A stretch of 64,000 nucleotides of DNA from Mucilaginibacter endophyticus (GTDB lineage: Bacteria; Bacteroidota; Bacteroidia; Sphingobacteriales; Sphingobacteriaceae). Positions 34,837 to 41,967 of the stretch are shown here, one piece after another. The translations under genes and the position numbers were made by a program. Positions within the stretch are counted from its first letter, which is position 1; every line of letters begins with the position of its first letter. The stretch lies in NCBI RefSeq assembly GCF_003351025.1, contig NZ_QPCG01000001.1:441949-505948 (forward strand). The letters run 5' to 3'. The notes beneath the pieces are model-generated. The model was not told the DNA's origin. It ran no database searches and was given only the letters and a program-made list of their open reading frames with translations.

Positions 34837-36243
34837 CTAATCTCTCAAAACAAGCAACACCACATTCTCTACGTGTTGGGTATGCGGAAACATATCTACC
34901 GGTTGAATTTTAACCGTATCGTATTTTTCTTTCAATACCAGCAAATCGCGGGCCTGGGTGGCAGCATTACAGCTTACGTATACAATTTTAGGCGCTTCTA
35001 TTTCCATGAGGCGGGCCACAACGTCCGGATGCATACCTGCGCGCGGGGGATCGGTGATGATCACATCCGGTTTGCCATGCTCGGCTACGAAATCACCTAC
35101 CAGCACATCTTTCATATCACCCGCGTAAAACTTGGTATTGGTGATATTATTGATGGCCGAGTTAACTTTAGCATCTTCAATGGCTGTTGGTACGTATTCA
35201 ACACCCACAACCTCACGTACGTGACCGGCAACAAAGTTGGCAATGGTACCGGCGCCCGTGTAAAGGTCGTACACCAGCTCATCGCCTTTGAAACCGGCAA
35301 AATCGCGGGTTATTTCATACAAGCGAAGCGCTTGTACAGAGTTGGTTTGGTAAAATGACTTAGGACCTATGCGGAACTTGATGCCATTCATTTCTTCATG
35401 AATATATTCAGGTCCTTTAAAGGCTACAACATCCTGGTCAAATATGGTATCGTTCTTTTTTTGGTTTACAATATAAAGCAATGAGGTGATTTCCGGGAAA
35501 CGGGCGTCAACATGGCTCATCAGGTTATCGATCTCACTTTGCTCCGCATAAGCGAACACTACTATTACCATGATCTCGCCGGTTGATGAGGTGCGTACAA
35601 CCAAATTACGGAGCATGCCGCTGTGATTGCGCAAATCGTAATAAGTATAACCTTGCTGAACGGTGAAATCACGGATCTCGTTACGCAGACTGTTAGATGG
35701 TTCGGCTTGCAGATAGCAATGGTTTAGATCTAATATTTTATCAAAACGGCCGGGGATATGGAAACCCAGAGCGTTCATGTTCAGCGTGCCATCTTCCTTG
35801 TTTTCGCCATCGTAAAGCCAGCGTTTGTTGGAGAAGGTAAACTCAAGTTTATTGCGGTAATACCTGTCGGCAGGAGATGGAACGATAGGCATAATGCCTT
35901 CAACGTTGATCTTAGCTAAACGGCTTAAGGCATCAACAACCGATTTTTGTTTAAATTTAAGCTGGGCCTCGTAGGTCATGTGCTGCCATTTGCAGCCACC
36001 GCAGGTGCCAAAATGCTCGCAAAAAGCGGTGGTGCGGTATTCAGAAGCTTGTTTTAATTCGGTGATCTTACCTTCGCCGAAGTTTTTCTTACTACGGTAC
36101 ACTTGTACATCGGCAATATCGCCGGGTACGGCTTTATCTACAAAAAGTACAAAATCATCGGCTTTGCCTACGCCTTTGCCTTCTTCGGCAATATCAATGA
36201 TCTGTACGTTCTCAAAAAACTTTGGTTTGTTAGCTTTACTCAT
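34837..36243 (-). CDS. rlmD: 23S rRNA (uracil-C5)-methyltransferase, RlmD/RumA type
   Basis: 468 residues. N-terminal TRAM domain (about 10-65, VQIIDIAEEGKGVGKADDF). Iron-sulfur cysteines follow in CEHFGTCGGCKWQHM (about 75-89, with a fourth Cys in the motif series), then SAM motif YDLYTGAGTIANFVA (about 328-342), DPPRAGMHPDV and the catalytic Cys in IVYVSCNAATQARDL. The family uses SAM to methylate U1939 of 23S rRNA or equivalent uracils; a TrmA/RlmCD-type relative with a different target uridine cannot be excluded. The start codon begins 8 nt after a perfect -7 element. Confidence 0.92.
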   Translation of the reverse strand: MSKANKPKFFENVQIIDIAEEGKGVGKADDFVLFVDKAVPGDIADVQVYRSKKNFGEGKITELKQASEYRTTAFCEHFGTCGGCKWQHMTYEAQLKFKQKSVVDALSRLAKINVEGIMPIVPSPADRYYRNKLEFTFSNKRWLYDGENKEDGTLNMNALGFHIPGRFDKILDLNHCYLQAEPSNSLRNEIRDFTVQQGYTYYDLRNHSGMLRNLVVRTSSTGEIMVIVVFAYAEQSEIDNLMSHVDARFPEITSLLYIVNQKKNDTIFDQDVVAFKGPEYIHEEMNGIKFRIGPKSFYQTNSVQALRLYEITRDFAGFKGDELVYDLYTGAGTIANFVAGHVREVVGVEYVPTAIEDAKVNSAINNITNTKFYAGDMKDVLVGDFVAEHGKPDVIITDPPRAGMHPDVVARLMEIEAPKIVYVSCNAATQARDLLVLKEKYDTVKIQPVDMFPHTQHVENVVLLVLRD

Positions 36244-36250
36244 CAGGCTG

Positions 36251-36258
36251 CAAAGTTA
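36251..36258 (-). promoter_or_regulatory. -7 element of rlmD, near-leaderless
   Basis: TAACTTTG on the minus strand, followed by CAGCCTG and then the ATG. The predicted transcription start falls at the start codon. Confidence 0.6.
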
Positions 36259-36327
36259 ACCCTATTTATTTAATCCTGAAAATGGGAGGGGAGACCGTGG
36301 AATCGGTTTTAAATTTGCCGTTTTATA

Positions 36328-36534
36328 CGAGGCACCTACGGAGCCTGAAAATCAGATTTGCTTTTACTATAAACACACAACTCCGCTGGAGTTGAAAGCA
36401 TCTGCTCGTCCAAAAAAAGTTTTACAGTTTATGAGATAGTCCTGTTATGTATTTACAGGAGATAAGAGACTCCAGCGGAGTCCCGTGTTTATAGCTTGGA
36501 TACGTGTAATATTTTAGGCTCCGTAGGTGCCTCG
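36328..36534. repeat. CTACGGAG nested palindromic repeat (copy 2, complete)
   Basis: Perfect 19-bp outer arms cgaggcacctacggagcct / aggctccgtaggtgcctcg. Inside are aactccgctggagtt (36379-36393), a small hairpin cctgt...acagg (36441-36459) and gactccagcggagtc (36468-36482). The phrase cccgtgtttatagct is shared with 12060-12073. Confidence 0.85.
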
Positions 36535-36614
36535 TTCTAAGAGCGAATATCCCGGGGAAGCACAAAAGAAAGCCGGTCGCCTTTAAAAGGCGTCAACATG
36601 TCGAAGTAAGATTG

Positions 36615-36725
36615 TTAAGCAAAAAGGCTTAGCAGATAATTAACCACGTTGTCATCAACGTCAATATCTTCTATTTCAAATTGCTCATCAATCAGGTCGG
36701 AAAGTTCTGTTAGTTCACGGCTCAT
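36615..36725 (-). CDS. Possible 36-residue acidic peptide
   Basis: A short frame starting MSRELTELSDLIDEQF and ending VVNYLLSLFA. It is strongly acidic in the middle (EIEDIDVDDN). It has no recognised family. Support comes from position: a 13-bp perfect inverted repeat (operator-like) ends 6 bp before the ATG, and nothing else explains this 480-bp gap outside the repeat at 36328. It could be a regulatory peptide or a chance frame. Confidence 0.4.
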   Translation of the reverse strand: MSRELTELSDLIDEQFEIEDIDVDDNVVNYLLSLFA

Positions 36726-36731
36726 AAAATA

Positions 36732-36761
36732 AAAAATTACTATGCTAACATAGTAATTTTT
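36732..36761. promoter_or_regulatory. Operator-like perfect inverted repeat
   Basis: AAAAATTACTATG-CTAA-CATAGTAATTTTT, 13-bp arms with a 4-base spacer. It lies just upstream of the 36-codon frame. It is AT-rich, so it could also act as a weak terminator. Confidence 0.45.
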
Positions 36762-36844
36762 AAACTAAAAACCAAAATAGTATAAGGTATATTTATTAAC
36801 CGGTAAAGATTGCTGAATCCTCTGCCGGTTAGCTTATGCAATGC

Positions 36845-38176
36845 TTAATTTTTATCCCAGTTTATTTTGCGCGAAAAATACATCAGCACTGCTATAATGA
36901 TAAACAGGGCGATACTGCCCACCATTAAGGCAAGATCTTCTAACTGGATAATCACGAAGATGAACGCGTAAAATACAGCCAAAATGAAAGCGAATAACAG
37001 GGCCGCTTTGCCGTTTTTTAACAGGGAGGAAATAAATACGGATATTAGCGCTATTGTTGATACAGAGGCAATCAGGTAGGCGATGTCATAACCAACCTGC
37101 TCCGAAAAGGATAGCAGCAGGGTATAGTAAATAACCATTGCGGCGCCAATCAATATGTAATTGAACATATGTATCGGCTGCTTGCGGATAATCTCAGTTA
37201 AAAATAACGAGATAAAGGCGAGCAGTATAATGAATATGGCATACTTGCTGGTACGCATGGTTTTCTGGTACTGATCAACCGGGAGGCGAAGTTTTACGCC
37301 AAAGGTAGCGTTTGCAAGTTTCTTGTCGTTGTCCAATATTTTTTGTGAGCCTGTCCATTGCTGCGGAAAAGGCCTGTTATAATACATCATCCGCCAGCCG
37401 GCACTAAACCCGCCGGTATCAATTTTGCGCTCGTCGGGCAGGTGGTTGCCATCAAAGCTGGGGCTGCTCCAGTTGCCATTTACCTGCACATCGGTAGTTT
37501 TGCCAAGTTGCAGGAAGCTTAATCCTTCGCTGCCTTTTAAATCGAGTGTGTAATCAAAAGGGATTTCACTATCGTTTACAGATGAAAGATCAACAGGGGC
37601 CTGCAAACCATTGCCAAATACCGATTCGAACGAAGGCTCGGCGTTAAGTATGGGTTGATTTGTCTTGATAACCGGGTTACTTTTTAAACCTTTCAGATCG
37701 CTCACGCTAAACTCAAACCTGGCTTTGTTTAAAATAAGCTGGTTCACATTTATTCCCAGCGATGAAAGATTGAGTTTGGCAAAATTACCGCTTACTTTTA
37801 CCTGCGTATTGTACACTGCTACATCAAAGATACCCCGGTGTAAAATCTGCGTTGCAAGACTGGCCTTGATGTGCAGGTTATCGGGTAGTATGTACAGATT
37901 TTCTATAGCCTGCTTTGTGGTATCAGTCATGTTTATTCCTTTTCTGTAAGGTATAACCAACACCGGGCCTTTAATAGTCTGGCTGGCCGACCAGCTATCC
38001 GACACTTCTTTTGCCATTTCATCCTGCCTGCCGGCACGTTCGGTTACAAGATTTTGGATGAAGGCCGAAGGAATTAGCAGTAGAAGCGCTAATACCCCAA
38101 TAAAGATCAATTTAAAAGTCGCCGACTCCTTGAGCCAGCCTGATGTTGTTTGTTTTGGAAATTGTTCCCCGATCAT
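36845..38176 (-). CDS. creD: Inner-membrane protein CreD
   Basis: 443 residues from MIGEQFPKQTTSGWLKES; a slightly longer frame starts inside the operator, so this ATG is preferred. N-terminal helix (about 20-42, LIFIGVLALLLLIPSAF) with ERAGRQDEMAKEVSDSWSAS, a long periplasmic domain, then a cluster of helices (about 300-440). This matches E. coli CreD in length and layout. CreD is an envelope protein whose loss or excess affects envelope stability and beta-lactam response; its biochemical role is unknown. Two copies of a palindromic site lie upstream. Confidence 0.9.
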   Translation of the reverse strand: MIGEQFPKQTTSGWLKESATFKLIFIGVLALLLLIPSAFIQNLVTERAGRQDEMAKEVSDSWSASQTIKGPVLVIPYRKGINMTDTTKQAIENLYILPDNLHIKASLATQILHRGIFDVAVYNTQVKVSGNFAKLNLSSLGINVNQLILNKARFEFSVSDLKGLKSNPVIKTNQPILNAEPSFESVFGNGLQAPVDLSSVNDSEIPFDYTLDLKGSEGLSFLQLGKTTDVQVNGNWSSPSFDGNHLPDERKIDTGGFSAGWRMMYYNRPFPQQWTGSQKILDNDKKLANATFGVKLRLPVDQYQKTMRTSKYAIFIILLAFISLFLTEIIRKQPIHMFNYILIGAAMVIYYTLLLSFSEQVGYDIAYLIASVSTIALISVFISSLLKNGKAALLFAFILAVFYAFIFVIIQLEDLALMVGSIALFIIIAVLMYFSRKINWDKN

Positions 38177-38189
38177 GATTGTTTGGATA

Positions 38190-38286
38190 TAAAGTACTTT
38201 GTATCTCAAAGTATTTGATTAAAAAGAAGGGGCTTTTGATTAAGCCCATGACAAATATAGTATAAAGTACTTTGTATTTCAAAGTA
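38190..38286. promoter_or_regulatory. Duplicated operator upstream of creD
   Basis: Two 24-bp sites differ at one base: TAAAGTACTTTGTATCTCAAAGTA (38190-38213, shown here as its parts AAAGTACTTT and CAAAGTA) and the same with TTTC at 38263-38286. Each holds the palindrome AAAGTACTTT plus ACTTTG-N5-CAAAGT. They are spaced 73 bp apart. Confidence 0.65.
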
Positions 38287-38352
38287 AATGAAGCAATTTT
38301 ATTTTTAATAATTAAAAGCTGTTTTAAAAGAGGTTTGATTACTATCAGATAA

Positions 38353-38488
38353 ATTCATAACCGTTGACTTTAGTCAACGGAATAATTGCTAAGGACAAGA
38401 GGCTTTAGCCCAAAAATATTGCTTGGATTTAGGCTAAAGCCCGGAGGTCCGTTCCTTTAACCGTTGACTAAAGTCAACGGCAATGAAT
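38353..38488. repeat. CCGTTGACT..AGTCAACGG / GGCTTTAGCC nested repeat (copy 1)
   Basis: Two palindromes, ccgttgactttagtcaacgg (38361-38380) and ccgttgactaaagtcaacgg (38461-38480), flank an inner pair ggctttagcc (38401) and ggctaaagcc (38432). The ends attcat/atgaat are also inverted. A second copy starts at 63876. Confidence 0.85.
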
Positions 38489-38518
38489 ATTTTTTTGATA
38501 ACTTAAGGGAAGGGCTGA

Positions 38519-39100
38519 TTAAACCGAAACCGCCGCCTTAACCAAATAAGGCAGTATTTCTTTCTGAAAAGAAACAAAATTTTTCCTTACGTCCGAATCA
38601 CTTACTGAGGTAAAGGCGAAGCTGAACACGATGCTTTTGCTGCATTTGATCAGAAAGCGCAGGCGTTGCTGATAAGTTTCGTGTTTGCGGATACCGGGCA
38701 ACTGGATAAACGATGCCATCAACAGTTCTTCCAGTTCATTAGATAGGTTCTTTAAAAAATCCTGGGAGTTGGTTGATTCGCGGATAAAATCCCAGCCGAT
38801 AAACTCATTACAAACGGTGTAGGAGAGGCGGCAGGTTTTCATGATGAGGTTGTTGAGATAAGCCTCTTCATCAATGTCGTTTGAATTGACTTGTACCAGG
38901 TCGTCAACACTGGCTTTAATGTAGTCCATCAACAGCACGTGTAACACGGCTTCTTTGCTGTCGAAGTATTTATAGATAGTTGCCTTGGCAATTTTAGCCT
39001 TTTTGGCAATCTCATTGACACTGGTTTTATGGTACCCGAATTTGCGGAAAAGTTCCTGTGCTGCCCGCTTAATACTATCTTTTATTTTATCGGCTTCCAT
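38519..39100 (-). CDS. TetR/AcrR family transcriptional regulator
   Basis: 193 residues. It has an N-terminal TetR helix-turn-helix (about 10-55: AAQELFRKFGYHKTSVNEIA, KKAKIAKATIYKYFDSKEAV) and a helical C-terminal ligand domain of unknown specificity. The start overlaps the stop of the upstream lipoprotein gene by one base (TAATG), so translation is coupled to the pheS-lipoprotein unit. Its target is not visible; nearby candidates are its own operon or creD, but the creD operator type is not clearly TetR-like. Confidence 0.9.
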   Translation of the reverse strand: MEADKIKDSIKRAAQELFRKFGYHKTSVNEIAKKAKIAKATIYKYFDSKEAVLHVLLMDYIKASVDDLVQVNSNDIDEEAYLNNLIMKTCRLSYTVCNEFIGWDFIRESTNSQDFLKNLSNELEELLMASFIQLPGIRKHETYQQRLRFLIKCSKSIVFSFAFTSVSDSDVRKNFVSFQKEILPYLVKAAVSV

Positions 39101-39513
39101 TAATTAGTTACTTGAATTTCAAACTGGGTAACGGCTACCCTATATGACCTTAATGCTTTTGTTGCCGGAGCTTTTACCGGTGTGCCGTCTTCAAGGCTAA
39201 ACTTTGAACCGCTGCAGGGATCGGTTACTGTAAAGCCTGTATTATCAATTGTTACCGCACATTTCTTTTCGGGCTGGTAACTGCTGCACCTGTCGTACGC
39301 GGCATAAGTACCATTTACTTTACGGTAAATAATTAACCCTGCTACGCCATAACCATTAATAGCTACTGCTCCGCCCGAAACATTAAGCGGGCTTAAAGCC
39401 GGAGTACCCAGGGCTGCCTGGAAGTTAACAGGTACGCTTGGTACGTTATCAGATGCCTTTCCGCAAGAAAAGCAACTGATAACTACCAGTAATATTATTG
39501 TGAGTTTCCTCAT
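39100..39513 (-). CDS. Rieske-like lipoprotein lacking the cluster ligands
   Basis: 137 residues. Lipoprotein signal with Cys at 14 or 17 (VISCFSCGKAS). The C-terminal half resembles a Rieske domain: C76 and C85 in RCSSYQPEKKC, then DPCSGSKFSLEDGTPVKAPA (98-117), which mirrors the Rieske CPCHGSxF...GPA box. Of the ligands, the second-motif Cys is Asp98 and the His is Ser101, and the first-motif His is also missing. The fold may be kept, held by C85-C100, without a [2Fe-2S] cluster. It overlaps pheS upstream by 4 bp and tetR downstream by 1 bp. Confidence 0.75.
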   Translation of the reverse strand: MRKLTIILLVVISCFSCGKASDNVPSVPVNFQAALGTPALSPLNVSGGAVAINGYGVAGLIIYRKVNGTYAAYDRCSSYQPEKKCAVTIDNTGFTVTDPCSGSKFSLEDGTPVKAPATKALRSYRVAVTQFEIQVTN

Positions 39514-40544
39514 AACATTTCAGTTTGGAACTGTTTCAGGAAGCGTACATCATTTTCTGAGAACAGGCGCAAATCGCGGATCACATATTTAAGGTTAGCG
39601 ATACGCTCCATACCCATACCAAAAGCAAAGCCTGTATATTTTTTACTGTCGATACCGCAGTTTTCCAAAACGTTAGGATCAACCATGCCACAGCCTAAAA
39701 TCTCTACCCAGCCGCTGTGCTTACACATGTTACAACCGGCACCACCGCAAATAGTACATGAAATATCCATCTCGGCTGATGGCTCGGTGAATGGGAAATA
39801 TGAAGGGCGGAAACGTACCCTCGTGCCTTCGCCGTAAAGCTCCTGAACAAAGTGATAAAGCGTTTGTTTCAGATCAGAGAAAGATACATTCTCATCAACA
39901 TACAAACCTTCAACCTGGTGGAAAAAGCAATGCGCACGGGCCGAAATAGCCTCGTTACGATAAACCCTGCCCGGCATAATAGCGCGGAACGGAGGTTTAC
40001 CTGCTTCCATCATACGTACCTGTACCGATGAGGTGTGGGTACGCAGGGCGATATCGTCTTTGCCATTATTCTTTTTAATGAAGAACGTATCCTGCATATC
40101 ACGGGCCGGGTGCTCATCAGGGAAGTTCAGGGCCGAAAAGTTATGCCAGTCGTCTTCAATTTCCGGGCCTTCAGCAACAACGAAACCTAAACGCTTAAAA
40201 ATGTCAATGATCTCGTTACGAACCAGTGATAGCGGGTGGCGTGAGCCAACGGTGAAGCCATCGCCTGGTAAAGTAAGGTCAAGATCATTGCCTTTGCTTT
40301 GATCACCTGCGCCAATGTTTTCTTTCAGTTCGTTATACTTAGCCTCGGCCAGTTGTTTAAACTCGTTAAGTACCTTACCGAAGGTGCGTTTCTCTTCCGG
40401 GCTAACGCTTTTAAATTGCTCAAAAAGGTCTTTAATGATCCCCTTTGTGCCTAAAAACTTAATACGGAACGCTTCCAGTTCGTCGGCATTGGCAGGCGAA
40501 AAGGCGTTGATCTCGGCGGTATATTGGTCTATCTGAGCTTGCAT
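39510..40544 (-). CDS. pheS: Phenylalanine-tRNA ligase alpha subunit
   Basis: 344 residues. N-terminal coiled-coil (about 1-80), then the class II synthetase core with motif 2 GRVYRNEAISARAHCFFHQV and motif 3 FGMGMERIANLKYVIRDLRL near the C-terminus. It contains the four-Cys insert CTICGGAGCNMC (C-x2-C-x4-C-x2-C), seen in many bacterial PheS proteins. PheS pairs with PheT, which is not in the window. A perfect -7 element (40636-40643) lies about 90 bp upstream. It is the first gene of an overlapping pheS-lipoprotein-tetR unit. Confidence 0.97.
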   Translation of the reverse strand: MQAQIDQYTAEINAFSPANADELEAFRIKFLGTKGIIKDLFEQFKSVSPEEKRTFGKVLNEFKQLAEAKYNELKENIGAGDQSKGNDLDLTLPGDGFTVGSRHPLSLVRNEIIDIFKRLGFVVAEGPEIEDDWHNFSALNFPDEHPARDMQDTFFIKKNNGKDDIALRTHTSSVQVRMMEAGKPPFRAIMPGRVYRNEAISARAHCFFHQVEGLYVDENVSFSDLKQTLYHFVQELYGEGTRVRFRPSYFPFTEPSAEMDISCTICGGAGCNMCKHSGWVEILGCGMVDPNVLENCGIDSKKYTGFAFGMGMERIANLKYVIRDLRLFSENDVRFLKQFQTEML

Positions 40545-40635
40545 TATAATGTATTATTTGTAATTCTTTTTGTTGTTATCGCTGCTTCCTGGCCGGATTC
40601 AGAAATATATGAGTTGATCTTTATACGCAGGACGG

Positions 40636-40643
40636 CAAATATA
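40636..40643 (-). promoter_or_regulatory. -7 element of pheS
   Basis: TATATTTG on the minus strand. Transcription would start near 40629, giving a leader of about 85 nt in which I see no clear attenuator. Confidence 0.6.
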
Positions 40644-40646
40644 CGA

Positions 40647-41837
40647 CTATTTAAGCACTCCCAACTCCTTACCTACCTTGGTAAACGCCGCGATAGCCTT
40701 ATCCAGGTGGTGCATATCATGCGCTGCTGAGATCTGTACCCTGATCCTTGCTTTGCCCTGCGGTACTACCGGGTAATAAAAACCTATCACGTAAATACCT
40801 TCGTCGAGCATTTTTGCGGCAAACTCCTGGGCCAGCTTGGCATCATACAACATCACTGGGACTATAGGATGCACGCCAGGTTTAATGTCAAAACCTGCTT
40901 CTGTCATTTTTTTACGGAAGTATTGCGTATTGGTTTCCAGTTTATCGCGTAATTCGGTGGTTTCGCTCAGCATATCCAGTACTGCAATTGAAGCACCTGT
41001 AATAGCAGGCGCTAAGGTATTGGAAAACAGGTACGGGCGTGAGCGCTGGCGCAGCATATCAATGATCTCTTTACGGCCAGATGTAAAACCGCCAGACGCA
41101 CCACCCAAAGCTTTACCTAATGTACCGGTAATGATATCAATCCTGCCCATAACATTGTGATGCTCATGCGTACCGCGACCGCTTTTGCCCATAAAACCAG
41201 AGCAATGGCTTTCATCTATCATTACCAGCGCGTTGTATTTATCGGCCAGATCACAGATCTTATCCAGTTGAGCAATAGTTCCGTCCATGCTGAAAGCACC
41301 ATCGGTTACAATAATACGGTGACGCAGCTCCTGGGTAGCTTTTAGCTTTTCTTCCAGGTCGGCGATATCATCGTGTTTATAACGGTAGCGTTGTGCTTTG
41401 CACAGGCGAACACCATCAATGATTGAGGCGTGGTTCAATTCGTCGGATATAATAGCGTCCTGATCGTTAAACAAAGGTTCAAACACACCACCGTTGGCAT
41501 CAAATGCCGCGGCGTACAAAATAGTATCCTCAGTACCTAAAAATTCGGCTATCTTTTTCTCAAGCTCCTTGTGAATGTCTTGAGTACCACAGATAAAACG
41601 TACAGACGACAAGCCATAGCCATGGGTGTCCATAGCATCTTTGCCTGCCTGAATAACTTTGGCATTACCTGATAAGCCAAGGTAATTGTTAGCGCAAAAG
41701 TTAATTACTTCGGCACCGCCTTGTACGGTGATATCGGCACCTTGAGGCGAAGTAATGATCCGTTCCTTTTTGTATAACCCGGCATTTTCAATGTCGGTTA
41801 ATTCCTGCTGTAAAACCGGCTGTAGTGTGTTGTACAT
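40647..41837 (-). CDS. kbl: Glycine C-acetyltransferase (2-amino-3-ketobutyrate CoA ligase)
   Basis: 396 residues of the alpha-oxoamine synthase family. Landmarks are [74 protein letters not shown] and the PLP lysine in [15 protein letters not shown]. It cleaves 2-amino-3-ketobutyrate with CoA to glycine and acetyl-CoA. A related serine palmitoyltransferase is less likely given the Kbl-type [10 protein letters not shown] and ADLEEKL segments. Threonine dehydrogenase, the preceding enzyme, is encoded at 58749. It has its own -7 element at 41860. Confidence 0.93.
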   Translation of the reverse strand: MYNTLQPVLQQELTDIENAGLYKKERIITSPQGADITVQGGAEVINFCANNYLGLSGNAKVIQAGKDAMDTHGYGLSSVRFICGTQDIHKELEKKIAEFLGTEDTILYAAAFDANGGVFEPLFNDQDAIISDELNHASIIDGVRLCKAQRYRYKHDDIADLEEKLKATQELRHRIIVTDGAFSMDGTIAQLDKICDLADKYNALVMIDESHCSGFMGKSGRGTHEHHNVMGRIDIITGTLGKALGGASGGFTSGRKEIIDMLRQRSRPYLFSNTLAPAITGASIAVLDMLSETTELRDKLETNTQYFRKKMTEAGFDIKPGVHPIVPVMLYDAKLAQEFAAKMLDEGIYVIGFYYPVVPQGKARIRVQISAAHDMHHLDKAIAAFTKVGKELGVLK

Positions 41838-41859
41838 AGTGTGCGTGTTTTAAAGGGTA

Positions 41860-41867
41860 CAAAATTA
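41860..41867 (-). promoter_or_regulatory. -7 element of kbl
   Basis: TAATTTTG on the minus strand, 22 bp before the start codon. Confidence 0.6.
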
Positions 41868-41967
41868 AGCATTCGCAGGCACTTGATGGGGTTTATTAAA
41901 CCTTAAATAATTATTAAGTACATAATAAAACATTTTTAAGCCATAAAGCATTACACATAAGTAACAT

